This document shows positions 27,016 through 36,305 of a DNA stretch of 64,000 bases, in pieces. The stretch lies in NCBI GenBank assembly GCA_049317525.1, contig JBMOIC010000006.1:1-64000 (forward strand), in the 5' to 3' direction. Position numbers and translations under genes: made by a program. A model generated the notes under the pieces. That model made no database searches. It was not told the origin of the DNA and saw only the letters and a program-made list of their open reading frames with translations. Origin of the DNA: UBA961 sp049317525 (GTDB lineage Bacteria > Bacteroidota > Ignavibacteria > Kapaibacteriales > UBA961). How positions within the stretch are numbered: position 1 is the first letter of the stretch; the number at the start of each line of letters is the position of its first letter.

Positions 27016-28968
27016 CTACTTAACAATATTCATCGATTTTGTAATGATTTGATTTTCAGAACTTATTTTATATGAATATGTTCCAGAAGGTAAATGAAGG
27101 GCATTTAATTCAAAAACATATGGTCCTGGTTGATGTTCAACATTCATAAATCCTTTTAACACTTCATTACCCAGAATATCGTATACAATTAGCGATAACA
27201 CTGCAAATTTAGATACTGCATAATGTATCAATGTATTGTTGATAAATGGATTTGGATAATTTCCAATACCTAATAAATGCTCTGAGGAAGATTCTTTTAT
27301 TTGCAATGGTAATTCATCGGGATTTGCAGGGCCTCCAGACAAAGTAGGCATATTTGACACTGCAGGTTTTATGGCATTTTTTCCACTTGGGGTATAATAG
27401 CCTTTGTAAAAATATTCACCTTTATTTCTTGTTGTGGTAGAATCTACAAAATACCAATCTGCTTGCGCCTTATCTGATTGTAAATCTAGAACCATATAGC
27501 CATGATTGTCTAAATCAATTTCTTTGATATGAGGATTGATAAATTTAAGCTGCCCAGCTATTGCTTTACTTTGAGGGGTATTTGGGGGAATTCCTTGCAA
27601 TTCATTAATATTTGCTGATGTTATACTTGGGGTTACAAACTCACAAGCAACAGAGCCCTCGCCTGTTAAAGGCTTATATGTAGTATCTCTAGGAGTAACT
27701 GGTAAATCAGAAGCCCATGTACAATGGATATCTCCAGTTACAACAAGTGTATTATTGATAGAATTATTTTTAAGATATCGTAATAACTTTTCTCTTTCTG
27801 CCGGATAGCCATCCCATGAATCAAGATTTGTAAATCCAGCTAAAGGCATCATCATCACTTGATTTGCAATGATTTTCCATTGAGATTTTGATGATTTGAG
27901 TGATTGGGTTAACCATTCGAACTGATTATTTCCTAAAATGGTTCTATTGGGACTATTCCACAGAACAGTATCTACCGCACTTGATGTAGTATCTTTTGCA
28001 CCTAATGGTTTATCTCTTCCTTCTAAACGGGTATCAATCATAAAAATATCACAAAGCCCACCATAATTGATTGTTCTATATATTTTTCCCTGAACAGATT
28101 GTTCTCTTATTGGTAACCATTCAAAATAGGCCTTTTCACCGGCATATTTTCTTGTTTGCCAATCACCTTCAGTTAAAGGATTATGATTTTCTGCTCCACC
28201 TGGCCATGAGTCATTTGCTGTTTCGTGGTCATCCCAAATTCCTATAAAAGGGTGCAATTGATGCAATCTTCTTAAATCGGGATCTAATCGATAAAATGAA
28301 TATCGTATTCTATAATCAGATAAAGTAACTGTTTCATTCTTGGGTTCATGTCCTCTATTTACAGTTTTAGAATATCCATAACCACCATCAGCATATTCAT
28401 AGATATAATCACCTAAAAACAATATGGCATCTAAATCATTTCTTGCAGACATAGCAGCATATGAATTAAAATACCCTTGTTGATAATTAGCACATGATGC
28501 AATTCCAAATCTTAATGCTTCCATTGTTTTAGAGGGTGCTGTTTTTGTTCTTCCTATAACTGATTCCCTACCTAATCCCGAAAATTTATAATAGTATACA
28601 GTACCAGCTTCCAATGGACCAGCATCAATTTTTACAGTATAATCTTTACTTTGATCTGTGATAATAGATCCACTCAAAAGTATTGAAGTACATTTGGGAT
28701 CTTTAGACATAAACCATTTAACCTCAATAGGTCCATCTGTATCAGGAGTAATTCTTGTCCATAAAATTACTTGATTTTGCAATGGATCTCCAGAAGCAAC
28801 ACCATGATAAAAAGGCTTTAAAGCTGGGTCAAATACTAAATTAGTAGTAGTAATTTCTTTGGGGAGAGGTCTATTATAAGAATAGATATTGTTGTGCTCT
28901 TTCTCTGATAATGAAAAAGCCAATATTCTCATACTAAATAATACAATGAAGTAAGTACACAATTTCAT
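27016..28968 (-). CDS. PhoD-like alkaline phosphatase/phosphodiesterase with T9SS sorting domain
   Basis: A 650-residue secreted protein. After a signal peptide (MKLCTYFIVLFSMRILAFS) comes an N-terminal PhoD Ig-like domain (FYHGVASGDPLQNQVILW), then a calcineurin-like PhoD metallophosphatase domain with SCANYQQGYFN, LGDYIYEY, WDDHETAND and VTGDIHCTW. The last 85 residues are a T9SS type A sorting domain (NYPNPFINNTLIHY ... SMNIVK). It should release phosphate from phosphodiesters or monoesters outside the cell. The ATG at 28968 is preferred to 29001 for the signal peptide. It lies 102 nt downstream of a TonB receptor on the same strand. Confidence 0.9.
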   Translation of the reverse strand: MKLCTYFIVLFSMRILAFSLSEKEHNNIYSYNRPLPKEITTTNLVFDPALKPFYHGVASGDPLQNQVILWTRITPDTDGPIEVKWFMSKDPKCTSILLSGSIITDQSKDYTVKIDAGPLEAGTVYYYKFSGLGRESVIGRTKTAPSKTMEALRFGIASCANYQQGYFNSYAAMSARNDLDAILFLGDYIYEYADGGYGYSKTVNRGHEPKNETVTLSDYRIRYSFYRLDPDLRRLHQLHPFIGIWDDHETANDSWPGGAENHNPLTEGDWQTRKYAGEKAYFEWLPIREQSVQGKIYRTINYGGLCDIFMIDTRLEGRDKPLGAKDTTSSAVDTVLWNSPNRTILGNNQFEWLTQSLKSSKSQWKIIANQVMMMPLAGFTNLDSWDGYPAEREKLLRYLKNNSINNTLVVTGDIHCTWASDLPVTPRDTTYKPLTGEGSVACEFVTPSITSANINELQGIPPNTPQSKAIAGQLKFINPHIKEIDLDNHGYMVLDLQSDKAQADWYFVDSTTTRNKGEYFYKGYYTPSGKNAIKPAVSNMPTLSGGPANPDELPLQIKESSSEHLLGIGNYPNPFINNTLIHYAVSKFAVLSLIVYDILGNEVLKGFMNVEHQPGPYVFELNALHLPSGTYSYKISSENQIITKSMNIVK

Positions 28969-29070
28969 GATAAAAGATTTCCAAATAATTTTATATACCA
29001 CACATTAGAATGCAATTTACTGATACATTATTAAGTAATTTTTATCAATACATTATCAAATAGTATATGC

Positions 29071-31278
29071 TTAAAATATATATTCTGCTTGTATTGAAAG
29101 TTGTCGTATTGGGGCTAGATTACCCATTATTTCGGTATAATAATAATCAAAAATATTCTTTGCATTAAGCGTTACGCTTATTGGTATTTGTACCCAATTA
29201 TGTAATCTTGCAATCAATCTCATATCACATATATGATTAGGAACTCTTGCATCAGCATCTTTGATAAATCCTAAAGCTGTTAATCGGGGATCCATCATTT
29301 CAGTTCTACTGATAAAGCGATAATCGGTTTGTAAAAGTAGATCTTCTATTATTGGAATAGACATTCTTGTATACCATAATACAGATGAACGATAATATAA
29401 AGTTTGCTTCAATATCAAATCCTCTGGCTTCATCAAGGTTAAAGATGTCTCAAAACTATATCCACCTGTTAGCATAGACCTAAGCCCTAATTCTATTCCT
29501 CTTACTCTGGCTTTGGTTACATTCTGAAATTTAATATTTCCAGATGGCGTAAAAGATGGTTCAATCAAATCACTTAATTCATTCTGAAAATAACTAATAT
29601 CTATTAATAAGATATCTTGTTCTCCACTGAGTGGAATAGCAGTTGTTGCACCACATTCATAAGACCAACTATATTCTGGCTTAACATTCATATTTGGTTC
29701 AACTGTTATCCCCTGAAATCTTAATGCTGCAAATCGTTCTGCAACAGCAGCTGCTCTAAAGCCTCTTCCAGCAGATGCCCTAAATTGAATACCAAAAGGA
29801 GAAAGATAACTAAGTGCAAGTTTAGGACTAATCTCAATATTTTGTTCTGCATCGGCTGTTTTTTCTGCATCAATCCTTGCTCCTACTGTACAAATCAAAT
29901 TTTCTATACCTGGTTTTATCTCAGCTTGGCTATAGCCAGACATAAATATCTGAGTTTTAGCCCCGTAAATTGGCGCTTGTACTGAATTCATAACAGTATT
30001 TATACCAGAGGTTAAAAACACTCCAGGGCTAATCGATGCAGAATATTGTATTTCACTATTCCAAGATAAAGCATCACTTGCTATTTGCTCCTCGCCAGGA
30101 AGTAAATTAGTATTCTTATAATTTGTTATAAATACGCCAGATCTAATCATTAAAAAAGATTGATCTGAAAAAAATTGTTTAAACTCTAAAGCAGATGCTA
30201 TTTTGCCTGATTCTGTACGTCGATTTGGATTTGTTCCGGTTGGAGGCCTAGTTGCACTATCTAATGAATTCCAAAATACCCAATCTCCTCGCTCTTCTGA
30301 TGATGCATTGATAAAGAAAGTAAGTTTAGACATCCCCTGTTTGTCAAATTGATAACCTACTTTACCATATCCACTCCATCTATAACTATTATCGGAGAGT
30401 CTATAACTTTTATCATATTTATTCCCCACATTCATTGTTAATTCTAGATTATCGAATTTTTTAGAATATCCAATATCAATTCCATACAATGCCGGAGGAG
30501 AATCATATACTCTCCATTGTTCATAGATAGGTTGAGTATAGATGCCTCCATAAGTTCGAATAATGGTTCTTGCTGAATCCGATGGTGTTCTTGTAAATAA
30601 TGAAACTGTACCACCTAAAGCACCTGTTCCATACAGAGCAGATCCTGCTCCTTTGATTACTTCTACACGATTGATTTCCATCATTGGTAAAGCATCAAAT
30701 TTCATGTCGCCATTATCTGCTGATAACATCGGGAATCCATCTAATAATAATGCTACTCTACTACCAACCCCTAAAGCAAAACCAGATGAGCCACGAATAC
30801 TTACTTGATCTCTAGAAACATTTACCCCTGGTACATAACGCAATACTTCATCTATTCTTGTTGTATTTCTTTGTGAGATTTGTTGTTGATCTAATAAGGA
30901 AATAGAAACAGGTACTTCTTGAATTGATTGACTTCTTTTGCCTGCAGAAACCACTATTTCAGAAGCATTTAATGATTTAGGTAATAAGAATACTACCATT
31001 GATTGATTGGGCTGTTTATCAGTTATCGTTATTGTATGTTCTGATGCTATATATCCTATATAGGTTATCCTAATTGTATATATACCATTGGCAAGATTAT
31101 CAAGGAGAAAATTCCCTTTATTATCGGATTTTATGCCAATCGAGGTATTCTTGATCCTAATAATAGTACCAGATAAAACCTCATTTGTTTCAGAATCTTT
31201 AATTGTGCCAGAAATTGAACCTGCAAAAGAATCTGTACTTAGTGTAAAGAGTAAAGCTATCATTATCATCAATTTCAT
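29071..31278 (-). CDS. TonB-dependent receptor with carboxypeptidase-regulatory-like domain
   Basis: A 735-residue outer-membrane receptor. A signal peptide (MKLMIMIALLFTLSTDSFA) is followed by a carboxypeptidase-regulatory-like domain (about 20-105, GTIKDSETNEVLSGT), a plug (about 115-225; LLDGFPMLSADNGD, VEVIKGAGSALYGTGALGG) and a barrel ending SIQAEYIF. It is of the BtuB/CirA layout; the substrate cannot be read. It lies 8 nt after a lipoprotein gene and upstream of the PhoD-like enzyme, so uptake of a phosphorylated compound or of the product of that enzyme is possible, but this is inference. Confidence 0.9.
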   Translation of the reverse strand: MKLMIMIALLFTLSTDSFAGSISGTIKDSETNEVLSGTIIRIKNTSIGIKSDNKGNFLLDNLANGIYTIRITYIGYIASEHTITITDKQPNQSMVVFLLPKSLNASEIVVSAGKRSQSIQEVPVSISLLDQQQISQRNTTRIDEVLRYVPGVNVSRDQVSIRGSSGFALGVGSRVALLLDGFPMLSADNGDMKFDALPMMEINRVEVIKGAGSALYGTGALGGTVSLFTRTPSDSARTIIRTYGGIYTQPIYEQWRVYDSPPALYGIDIGYSKKFDNLELTMNVGNKYDKSYRLSDNSYRWSGYGKVGYQFDKQGMSKLTFFINASSEERGDWVFWNSLDSATRPPTGTNPNRRTESGKIASALEFKQFFSDQSFLMIRSGVFITNYKNTNLLPGEEQIASDALSWNSEIQYSASISPGVFLTSGINTVMNSVQAPIYGAKTQIFMSGYSQAEIKPGIENLICTVGARIDAEKTADAEQNIEISPKLALSYLSPFGIQFRASAGRGFRAAAVAERFAALRFQGITVEPNMNVKPEYSWSYECGATTAIPLSGEQDILLIDISYFQNELSDLIEPSFTPSGNIKFQNVTKARVRGIELGLRSMLTGGYSFETSLTLMKPEDLILKQTLYYRSSVLWYTRMSIPIIEDLLLQTDYRFISRTEMMDPRLTALGFIKDADARVPNHICDMRLIARLHNWVQIPISVTLNAKNIFDYYYTEIMGNLAPIRQLSIQAEYIF

Positions 31279-31286
31279 ATATAGCC

Positions 31287-31802
31287 TTAAAATGGTTGTG
31301 GAGGTAATGAAGCAAAATCAACTATTATTCTTATAAATATTGTATCTCCAGGTTGAATTTCTAATTGAGTAGGTTTTGTATTATCACCACTTAAAGTATA
31401 GATTCCTACAACTTTTTGAGCATTTAAATCAATAGATATTTGTTTTGCAATCCCAATATATTTAATTGTTGCAGGCGCTTCTGGAATCTGAATTTCGAAG
31501 TTTGAAGAGTCAACATAAGTAGGTAGAGAAGTAAATCCAGAGATAAAAGCTCTACCATTTAATAGTTCATTAACAATTCCAGCACTATCTGACAAAGGGA
31601 ACTGTGTAAAAGCAGCTGCTCTAATCGCAAAAGCAGAATCTGTATCCAATCTCCAAGAGTCTTTTCCACCTTTATACATAATTGTTCCTTTAATGAATGC
31701 TGGGCCCTTTTTAAGACTTGGTTCTGGCGGTGCTAATCCTTCGCTACATGAAGCAAGTAGCATTGCAATTATTAAGTGTATCGAGTAAAAAATAGATTTC
31801 AT
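31287..31802 (-). CDS. Lipoprotein paired with a TonB receptor
   Basis: A 171-residue lipoprotein with the signal MKSIFYSIHLIIAMLLASC (Cys19). The mature part is beta-rich and contains an IQPGDTIFIRIIVDF segment near the C-terminus. I do not recognise the family. It begins the minus-strand unit and ends 8 nt before the TonB receptor, so it may be a surface partner of that receptor. No exact TAnnTTTG lies in the 116 nt upstream. Confidence 0.7.
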   Translation of the reverse strand: MKSIFYSIHLIIAMLLASCSEGLAPPEPSLKKGPAFIKGTIMYKGGKDSWRLDTDSAFAIRAAAFTQFPLSDSAGIVNELLNGRAFISGFTSLPTYVDSSNFEIQIPEAPATIKYIGIAKQISIDLNAQKVVGIYTLSGDNTKPTQLEIQPGDTIFIRIIVDFASLPPQPF

Positions 31803-31918
31803 ATGGTGTAAAACTTCTATATATGAACAATGTTATCATAACCAAAATTTGGCAAAAGCAAATTACGATGAAATGGAAAAAAAGCAATAATTCCAATAGA
31901 AAATAATATCTTGTATGT

Positions 31919-32854
31919 ATGAATATTCAATTTTTTATATCTGCCTTTGTTTATATATGTACTTTTAGTGCTTATACAGTAATTGCCGAAAAATCAGTGT
32001 ATACCAGTAATACAGCACCAATGGTAAGTTGGGGAAAATGTATTCGAATCGACAGATTTCCTTCTACATTTGTTCAGGCAAGGACCATAGATATTCTTTT
32101 ACCTCAAGGTTATAATCCTCAACAAACCTATCATGTTATTTATATGCATGATGGCCAAATGCTTTTTGATAGCACATATACGTGGAATCATCAAGAGTGG
32201 CAAATAGATGAGGTATTTGAACAATATCAAGATTCTTTATATGAAACAATCATTGTTGGCATTTGGAATAACAATGAATTTCGTCATGCAGAATATTTTC
32301 CTCAAAAAGCACTTGCTTATATGTATGATAGTACTAAATCTCTTTTTTTATCTGAAAAGTTTAAGGGGAAAGCTCTTGCTGATAATTATTTACATTTTAT
32401 CGTAGATGAATTAAAACCTTTTATTGACAATGCATTTTCAGTATCAAAAAAACCTGAACATACTATGATGATGGGCTCTAGTATGGGAGGCCTAATTTCT
32501 TTATATGCTCTATGTGAATATCCTAATGTTTTTGGTGCTGCTGCAGGTTTATCTACTCATTGGATAGGAACAACATCTATCGATAATGGAAATATTCCCA
32601 GAGGTTTAATTACATATATATCTAACAATCTTCCTAAGGCTGAGTTAAAAAGAAAATTTTACACCGATCATGGTACAATTGGCCTTGATAGTCTATATCC
32701 AAACTGGCAAACACAAATTGATTCTCTATTCTTATCAAAAGGTTATGATCATACTCAATATATGAGTGCTATTTTCGAGGACGCTGATCATAATGAAGAA
32801 GCTTGGTCTCAACGATTATATGTTCCACTATTGTTTCTACTCAAAAAACCTTAA
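31919..32854 (+). CDS. Secreted alpha/beta-hydrolase esterase (putative esterase family)
   Basis: A 311-residue protein of the esterase D / IroE-like family. It has a signal peptide (about residues 1-24), an early LLPQGYNPQQTYHVIYMHDGQ region and the nucleophile elbow G186-S-S188-M-G-G with Ser188 as nucleophile. The likely catalytic His lies in DADHNEEAW near residue 280. Similar enzymes cleave esters of siderophores, acylated sugars or thiol adducts; the substrate here is not clear. It is divergent from the lipoprotein/TonB receptor unit. Confidence 0.85.
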   Translation: MNIQFFISAFVYICTFSAYTVIAEKSVYTSNTAPMVSWGKCIRIDRFPSTFVQARTIDILLPQGYNPQQTYHVIYMHDGQMLFDSTYTWNHQEWQIDEVFEQYQDSLYETIIVGIWNNNEFRHAEYFPQKALAYMYDSTKSLFLSEKFKGKALADNYLHFIVDELKPFIDNAFSVSKKPEHTMMMGSSMGGLISLYALCEYPNVFGAAAGLSTHWIGTTSIDNGNIPRGLITYISNNLPKAELKRKFYTDHGTIGLDSLYPNWQTQIDSLFLSKGYDHTQYMSAIFEDADHNEEAWSQRLYVPLLFLLKKP

Positions 32855-32992
32855 TCTATTTGCTTTTTAAGCATCTCTCTCCTAAAAATCTTATATCTTT
32901 CCTCTACATATTTTTTACTTATTTAATACATGGCACTCTTTTTGTCAGTGTTGCATAATATTATTAAAAACTCAATATTTACAAGGTATAAC

Positions 32993-33490
32993 ATGAACAT
33001 ATGTATTCGATTATTATGCTTGCTATTGATATTCTTTAGCTTTTATAAAAATGCATCTGCCCAGCAATCTTTTACCTCTGTTGGTGGTGATGTAAAAGGC
33101 CCAACTGGGTCGGTTTCTTATTCTGTGGGATTGCTAACATATAAAACACATATAAGCAAAACCGGGTTGGAATGTCAAGGTGTTCAGCAGCCATTGGAAA
33201 TTGCAAGAATATTATCCTCTGAAGAACATCATACTCAAGATCTTTCAATTTTTGCTTATCCAAATCCAACCACAGATATGCTTTCAATTGCAAGTCAGAA
33301 TGATTTTCCATCTGGAACAATTGCAGAGTTTAGGGATATAAAAGGTAGTATCGTAAAAAGTATGACATTAGAAAATAATACTCATTCTTTTTCAATCTCA
33401 GAGTTTATCACCGGTACATATCTATTAGTTATAAAAAATGAAGATACTATTCTTGCTTCTTTTAAGATTATCAAAAATCAAGGACAATAA
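32993..33490 (+). CDS. Small secreted protein with T9SS type A sorting domain
   Basis: A 165-residue protein. The signal peptide is MNICIRLLCLLLIFFSFY..., cut near SAQ. The short mature part has the GPTGSVSYSVG and GVQQPLEI phrases of a family common in Bacteroidota. A T9SS sorting domain follows (AYPNPTTDMLSIA ... GTYLLVIKN). The ATG at 32993 is chosen over the in-frame one at 32930 because the signal peptide begins there and AAGG lies just upstream. It is followed after 3 nt by the next secreted protein, so the two probably work together. Confidence 0.78.
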   Translation: MNICIRLLCLLLIFFSFYKNASAQQSFTSVGGDVKGPTGSVSYSVGLLTYKTHISKTGLECQGVQQPLEIARILSSEEHHTQDLSIFAYPNPTTDMLSIASQNDFPSGTIAEFRDIKGSIVKSMTLENNTHSFSISEFITGTYLLVIKNEDTILASFKIIKNQGQ

Positions 33491-33493
33491 ACA

Positions 33494-34705
33494 ATGAAAA
33501 AAGTAAAATACTTACTGATTGCACTTTTATGTTGTATTTCTACCTATATAATTCAGGCTCAAAAACCCAATAATTTGAGTTATCAAGCTGTACTAAGGAA
33601 TGTAAATAATACATTGATGATTAATATTAAAGTTGGAATGCGAATCAGTATCATTAAGGGCTCTGAATTTGGTCCTTCTGTGTATGTAGAAGCACAAAAT
33701 GTAAAAACCAATATGAATGGATTAATTTCTTTACAAATTGGTGCTGGTGACTTTATATATGGCAATTATCGAACTATAGATTGGAGTGAAGGTCCATATT
33801 TTCTAAAAACAGAGATAGACCCATTTGGTGGAACTGATTATACTATTATTTCTGTACAACAAATCTTATCTGTCCCTTTTTCCATGTATGCAGACCACGC
33901 AAAATTTGCCGATACAATTATCGGTGATATCGATGAAAATGACCCAATATTCTCTAAAAGTGTTGCTCAAAGTATTACCAGAGCTAATATTTCAGCATGG
34001 AATAATAAAGTTGATTCTACTGTCGAATCAGACCCAATTTTTATGAATTGGAATAAAAGTTATCATGATTTAACTGCTAAGCCATCAATTGGTGATAGTA
34101 TTAGAGCTATCGCAAATGGTTCAGAAACCAAATTGTCAGCTGGACAACATATATCAATCACAGGCTCTGGTACATTAACTTCTCCTTATTCTATTCAGGC
34201 AAATAATGTATTCACTCATTATATTGGTGAATATTTTGATGGTGGAATTGTATTCCATATATACAGGGATTCTTTAGGAATAGAACATGGATTAATTGTT
34301 TCACAAAGTGATCTTTCTATGGATTCACAATGGAGTTCTATTGATACGCTGATTGGAAATAATGCGAAGTCTACATGGAATGGATTATCAAATACTCAAG
34401 CTATTGCTAATGATACCACTATTCTTTTTAGTGCAGCTAAAACATGTAATAATTTAATACAAGCAAATTATTCTGATTGGTATTTACCTTCTATAGATGA
34501 ATTATATATCATGTTTGCTCATCGTTTTGATATAAATAGAAGATTATCTCAAGTAAATGGTTCACAATTAATAGGTTTATCTTCTTATTGGTCTTCAACA
34601 GAGCTTGATAAAACAAATGCATTATCATTCAATACTATAAACGGTATGATAGCTCAAGATGCAAAAAGTACGATGAAGAAAGTAAGAGCAATAAGAAAGT
34701 ATTAA
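33494..34705 (+). CDS. Secreted protein with C-terminal DUF1566/Lcl-like domain
   Basis: A 403-residue secreted protein. Signal peptide, then an N-terminal module common in Bacteroidota (NLSYQAVLRNVN, GLISLQIGAGDF, YFLKTEIDPFGGTDY, LSVPFSMYADHA). The last 170 residues look like DUF1566/Lcl: YIGEYFDGGIVFHIYRDS, WSSID, YSDWYLPSIDELY and SSYWSSTE. Function of the family is not established; surface adhesion or matrix roles are suggested for relatives. It is co-transcribed with the T9SS protein before it and ends at the terminator at 34731. Confidence 0.78.
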   Translation: MKKVKYLLIALLCCISTYIIQAQKPNNLSYQAVLRNVNNTLMINIKVGMRISIIKGSEFGPSVYVEAQNVKTNMNGLISLQIGAGDFIYGNYRTIDWSEGPYFLKTEIDPFGGTDYTIISVQQILSVPFSMYADHAKFADTIIGDIDENDPIFSKSVAQSITRANISAWNNKVDSTVESDPIFMNWNKSYHDLTAKPSIGDSIRAIANGSETKLSAGQHISITGSGTLTSPYSIQANNVFTHYIGEYFDGGIVFHIYRDSLGIEHGLIVSQSDLSMDSQWSSIDTLIGNNAKSTWNGLSNTQAIANDTTILFSAAKTCNNLIQANYSDWYLPSIDELYIMFAHRFDINRRLSQVNGSQLIGLSSYWSSTELDKTNALSFNTINGMIAQDAKSTMKKVRAIRKY

Positions 34706-34730
34706 TTGCACACACATAATGCTTAATTTC

Positions 34731-34772
34731 AGGCAGATTCAGAGTTAATTCTGAATCTGCCTTCTTTTTTTT
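34731..34772 (+). terminator. Rho-independent terminator
   Basis: A 12-bp perfect stem (GGCAGATTCAGA / TCTGAATCTGCC) with GTTAAT loop, followed by TTCTTTTTTTTT. It closes the 32993-34705 unit. The Shine-Dalgarno TTGGAG of the next gene begins at the end of the T-run (34771-34776). Confidence 0.92.
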
Positions 34773-34781
34773 GGAGTATTT

Positions 34782-35768
34782 ATGCATATTCTAATTATTG
34801 GTGGATCTGTCTTTTTAGGGAAAGCAATGATAAATTCTGCTTTGCAATCTGGGCATACATTAACTGTTTTTAATCGCGGGAAATCAAATCCTCATTTTCA
34901 GCATCAAGATATCACAATCATTCATGGTGATAGAAATGATGGCTTTGAAATACTTAATGAAATGCATTTTGATGCTGTTATTGATACCTGTGGATATTTT
35001 CCCAAAAGCATTAGTATTTCTGCACAGTATTTTGCTAATAGAAATATTCAATATTGCTTTATTTCTACTCTATCAGTATTTGCAGATATATCGATATCAA
35101 ATGATGAATGTGGACAATTGTGTACTACTGATAATCCCGAAGCTGATTCCATTACTGGAGAGAATTATGGAGCATTAAAAGTACTATGCGAACAGACATT
35201 ATTAAGAGTAATTCCAGATGCATTAATTTTAAGGCCTGGCTTAATAGTTGGCCCATATGATGTAACAGATAGATTTACATGGTGGCCATTAAGAATAGGA
35301 ATGTTAGATAGATTGCAAGGAACAATGATGGCACCCGGTGATGCTATGACTACAGAATGGGAATTTATTGATGTAAGAGATCTAGCAGACTTTGCACTAT
35401 TACTTCTTAATAATAAGAAAAAAGGCATCTATAATGTTAATGGTGAGCGAATACCATTATTAGAGATAATTAAAGAATCAGAAGCGTATTTTAATCATAC
35501 CATACAAGTACAATGGGTACAAGATGCTGACTTATTATCTAAAAATGCTCAGCCTTGGAATGAAATACCTTTATGGATACCAGAATCGCAACCATCATGT
35601 AAAGGATTTCATCGAACGAATACAACAAAAGCTAAACATGCAGGTTTACTAATCAGACCCTTAAACATTACAATTCATGATACTCTTGATTGGGCCTTAG
35701 ATAGACCAAACACATATACCCTAAAAGCAGGTTATTCAGAAGAAAGAGAACGTGAATTTATCATATGA
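34782..35768 (+). CDS. NAD(P)-dependent epimerase/dehydratase family protein
   Basis: A 328-residue short-chain dehydrogenase-like protein of the extended type. The dinucleotide loop is GGSVFLGKAM near the N-terminus, and the GENYGALKVLCE segment holds the Tyr-x3-Lys pair. Similar proteins include chloroplast CSP41-like and UDP-sugar epimerase-like enzymes; the substrate cannot be assigned. A GGAG ribosome-binding site lies 6 nt before the ATG, inside the tail of the preceding terminator. It converges on msrB with 5 nt between the two stops. Confidence 0.85.
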   Translation: MHILIIGGSVFLGKAMINSALQSGHTLTVFNRGKSNPHFQHQDITIIHGDRNDGFEILNEMHFDAVIDTCGYFPKSISISAQYFANRNIQYCFISTLSVFADISISNDECGQLCTTDNPEADSITGENYGALKVLCEQTLLRVIPDALILRPGLIVGPYDVTDRFTWWPLRIGMLDRLQGTMMAPGDAMTTEWEFIDVRDLADFALLLLNNKKKGIYNVNGERIPLLEIIKESEAYFNHTIQVQWVQDADLLSKNAQPWNEIPLWIPESQPSCKGFHRTNTTKAKHAGLLIRPLNITIHDTLDWALDRPNTYTLKAGYSEEREREFII

Positions 35769-35773
35769 AGATA

Positions 35774-36268
35774 TTACTTTACATGAGAAGAACTATCAGC
35801 TTTAAACACTAAAGCAGCTGAATTAATACAATAGCGGAGTCCAGTAGGTTTAGGGCCATCATCAAATACATGGCCTAAATGTCCTTCACATCTGGCACAA
35901 AGAACCTCGTATGTTGTAAACTCATATCGAGTATCAATTTTTTCTAGGATATGATCTTTATCTAAAGGTTGAAAAAAAGAAGGCCAGCCAGTTCCTGAAT
36001 CAAACTTTGTATTTGATGTAAAAAGATCCAATTTGCAGGCTTTACAAGAATATATTCCAGATTCTTTATTATCTACATATTTGCCAGTAAATGGAGGTTC
36101 GGTACCTTTTTTTCTCATAATACAATAGTCTTCATACGACAAACTATCTTTCCATTCGGCATCTTGTTTTACAGTTTTCTCGATTTTTGACTGATTTTTT
36201 TGTATTTGTTGAGAACAACCATAAAAAGGAAGACAAAGAAATACAAAAACAAATATGATAGATTTCAT
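35774..36268 (-). CDS. msrB: Lipoprotein peptide-methionine (R)-S-oxide reductase MsrB
   Basis: A 164-residue MsrB. Zinc ligands are Cys75/Cys78 and Cys124/Cys127, the GTGWPSF motif is present, and the catalytic Cys147 lies in LRYCINSAAL. A lipoprotein signal (LCLPFYGC, Cys18) suggests it acts in the periplasm, repairing oxidised Met-R-sulfoxide in envelope proteins. The frame extends to 36406, but that would overlap the divergent Lon-like gene at 36306 and hide the signal peptide; the ATG at 36268 is used. No MsrA domain is fused. Confidence 0.92.
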   Translation of the reverse strand: MKSIIFVFVFLCLPFYGCSQQIQKNQSKIEKTVKQDAEWKDSLSYEDYCIMRKKGTEPPFTGKYVDNKESGIYSCKACKLDLFTSNTKFDSGTGWPSFFQPLDKDHILEKIDTRYEFTTYEVLCARCEGHLGHVFDDGPKPTGLRYCINSAALVFKADSSSHVK

Positions 36269-36272
36269 TGGA

Positions 36273-36280
36273 TAATTTTG
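36273..36280 (+). promoter_or_regulatory. Candidate -7 promoter element upstream of the Lon-like gene
   Basis: TAATTTTG is an exact TAnnTTTG and lies 25 nt before the ATG at 36306, which would give a short leader. No TTTG is found at the -33 position. Confidence 0.35.
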
Positions 36281-36305
36281 ATATACATATATAAGGCACA
36301 TAATT

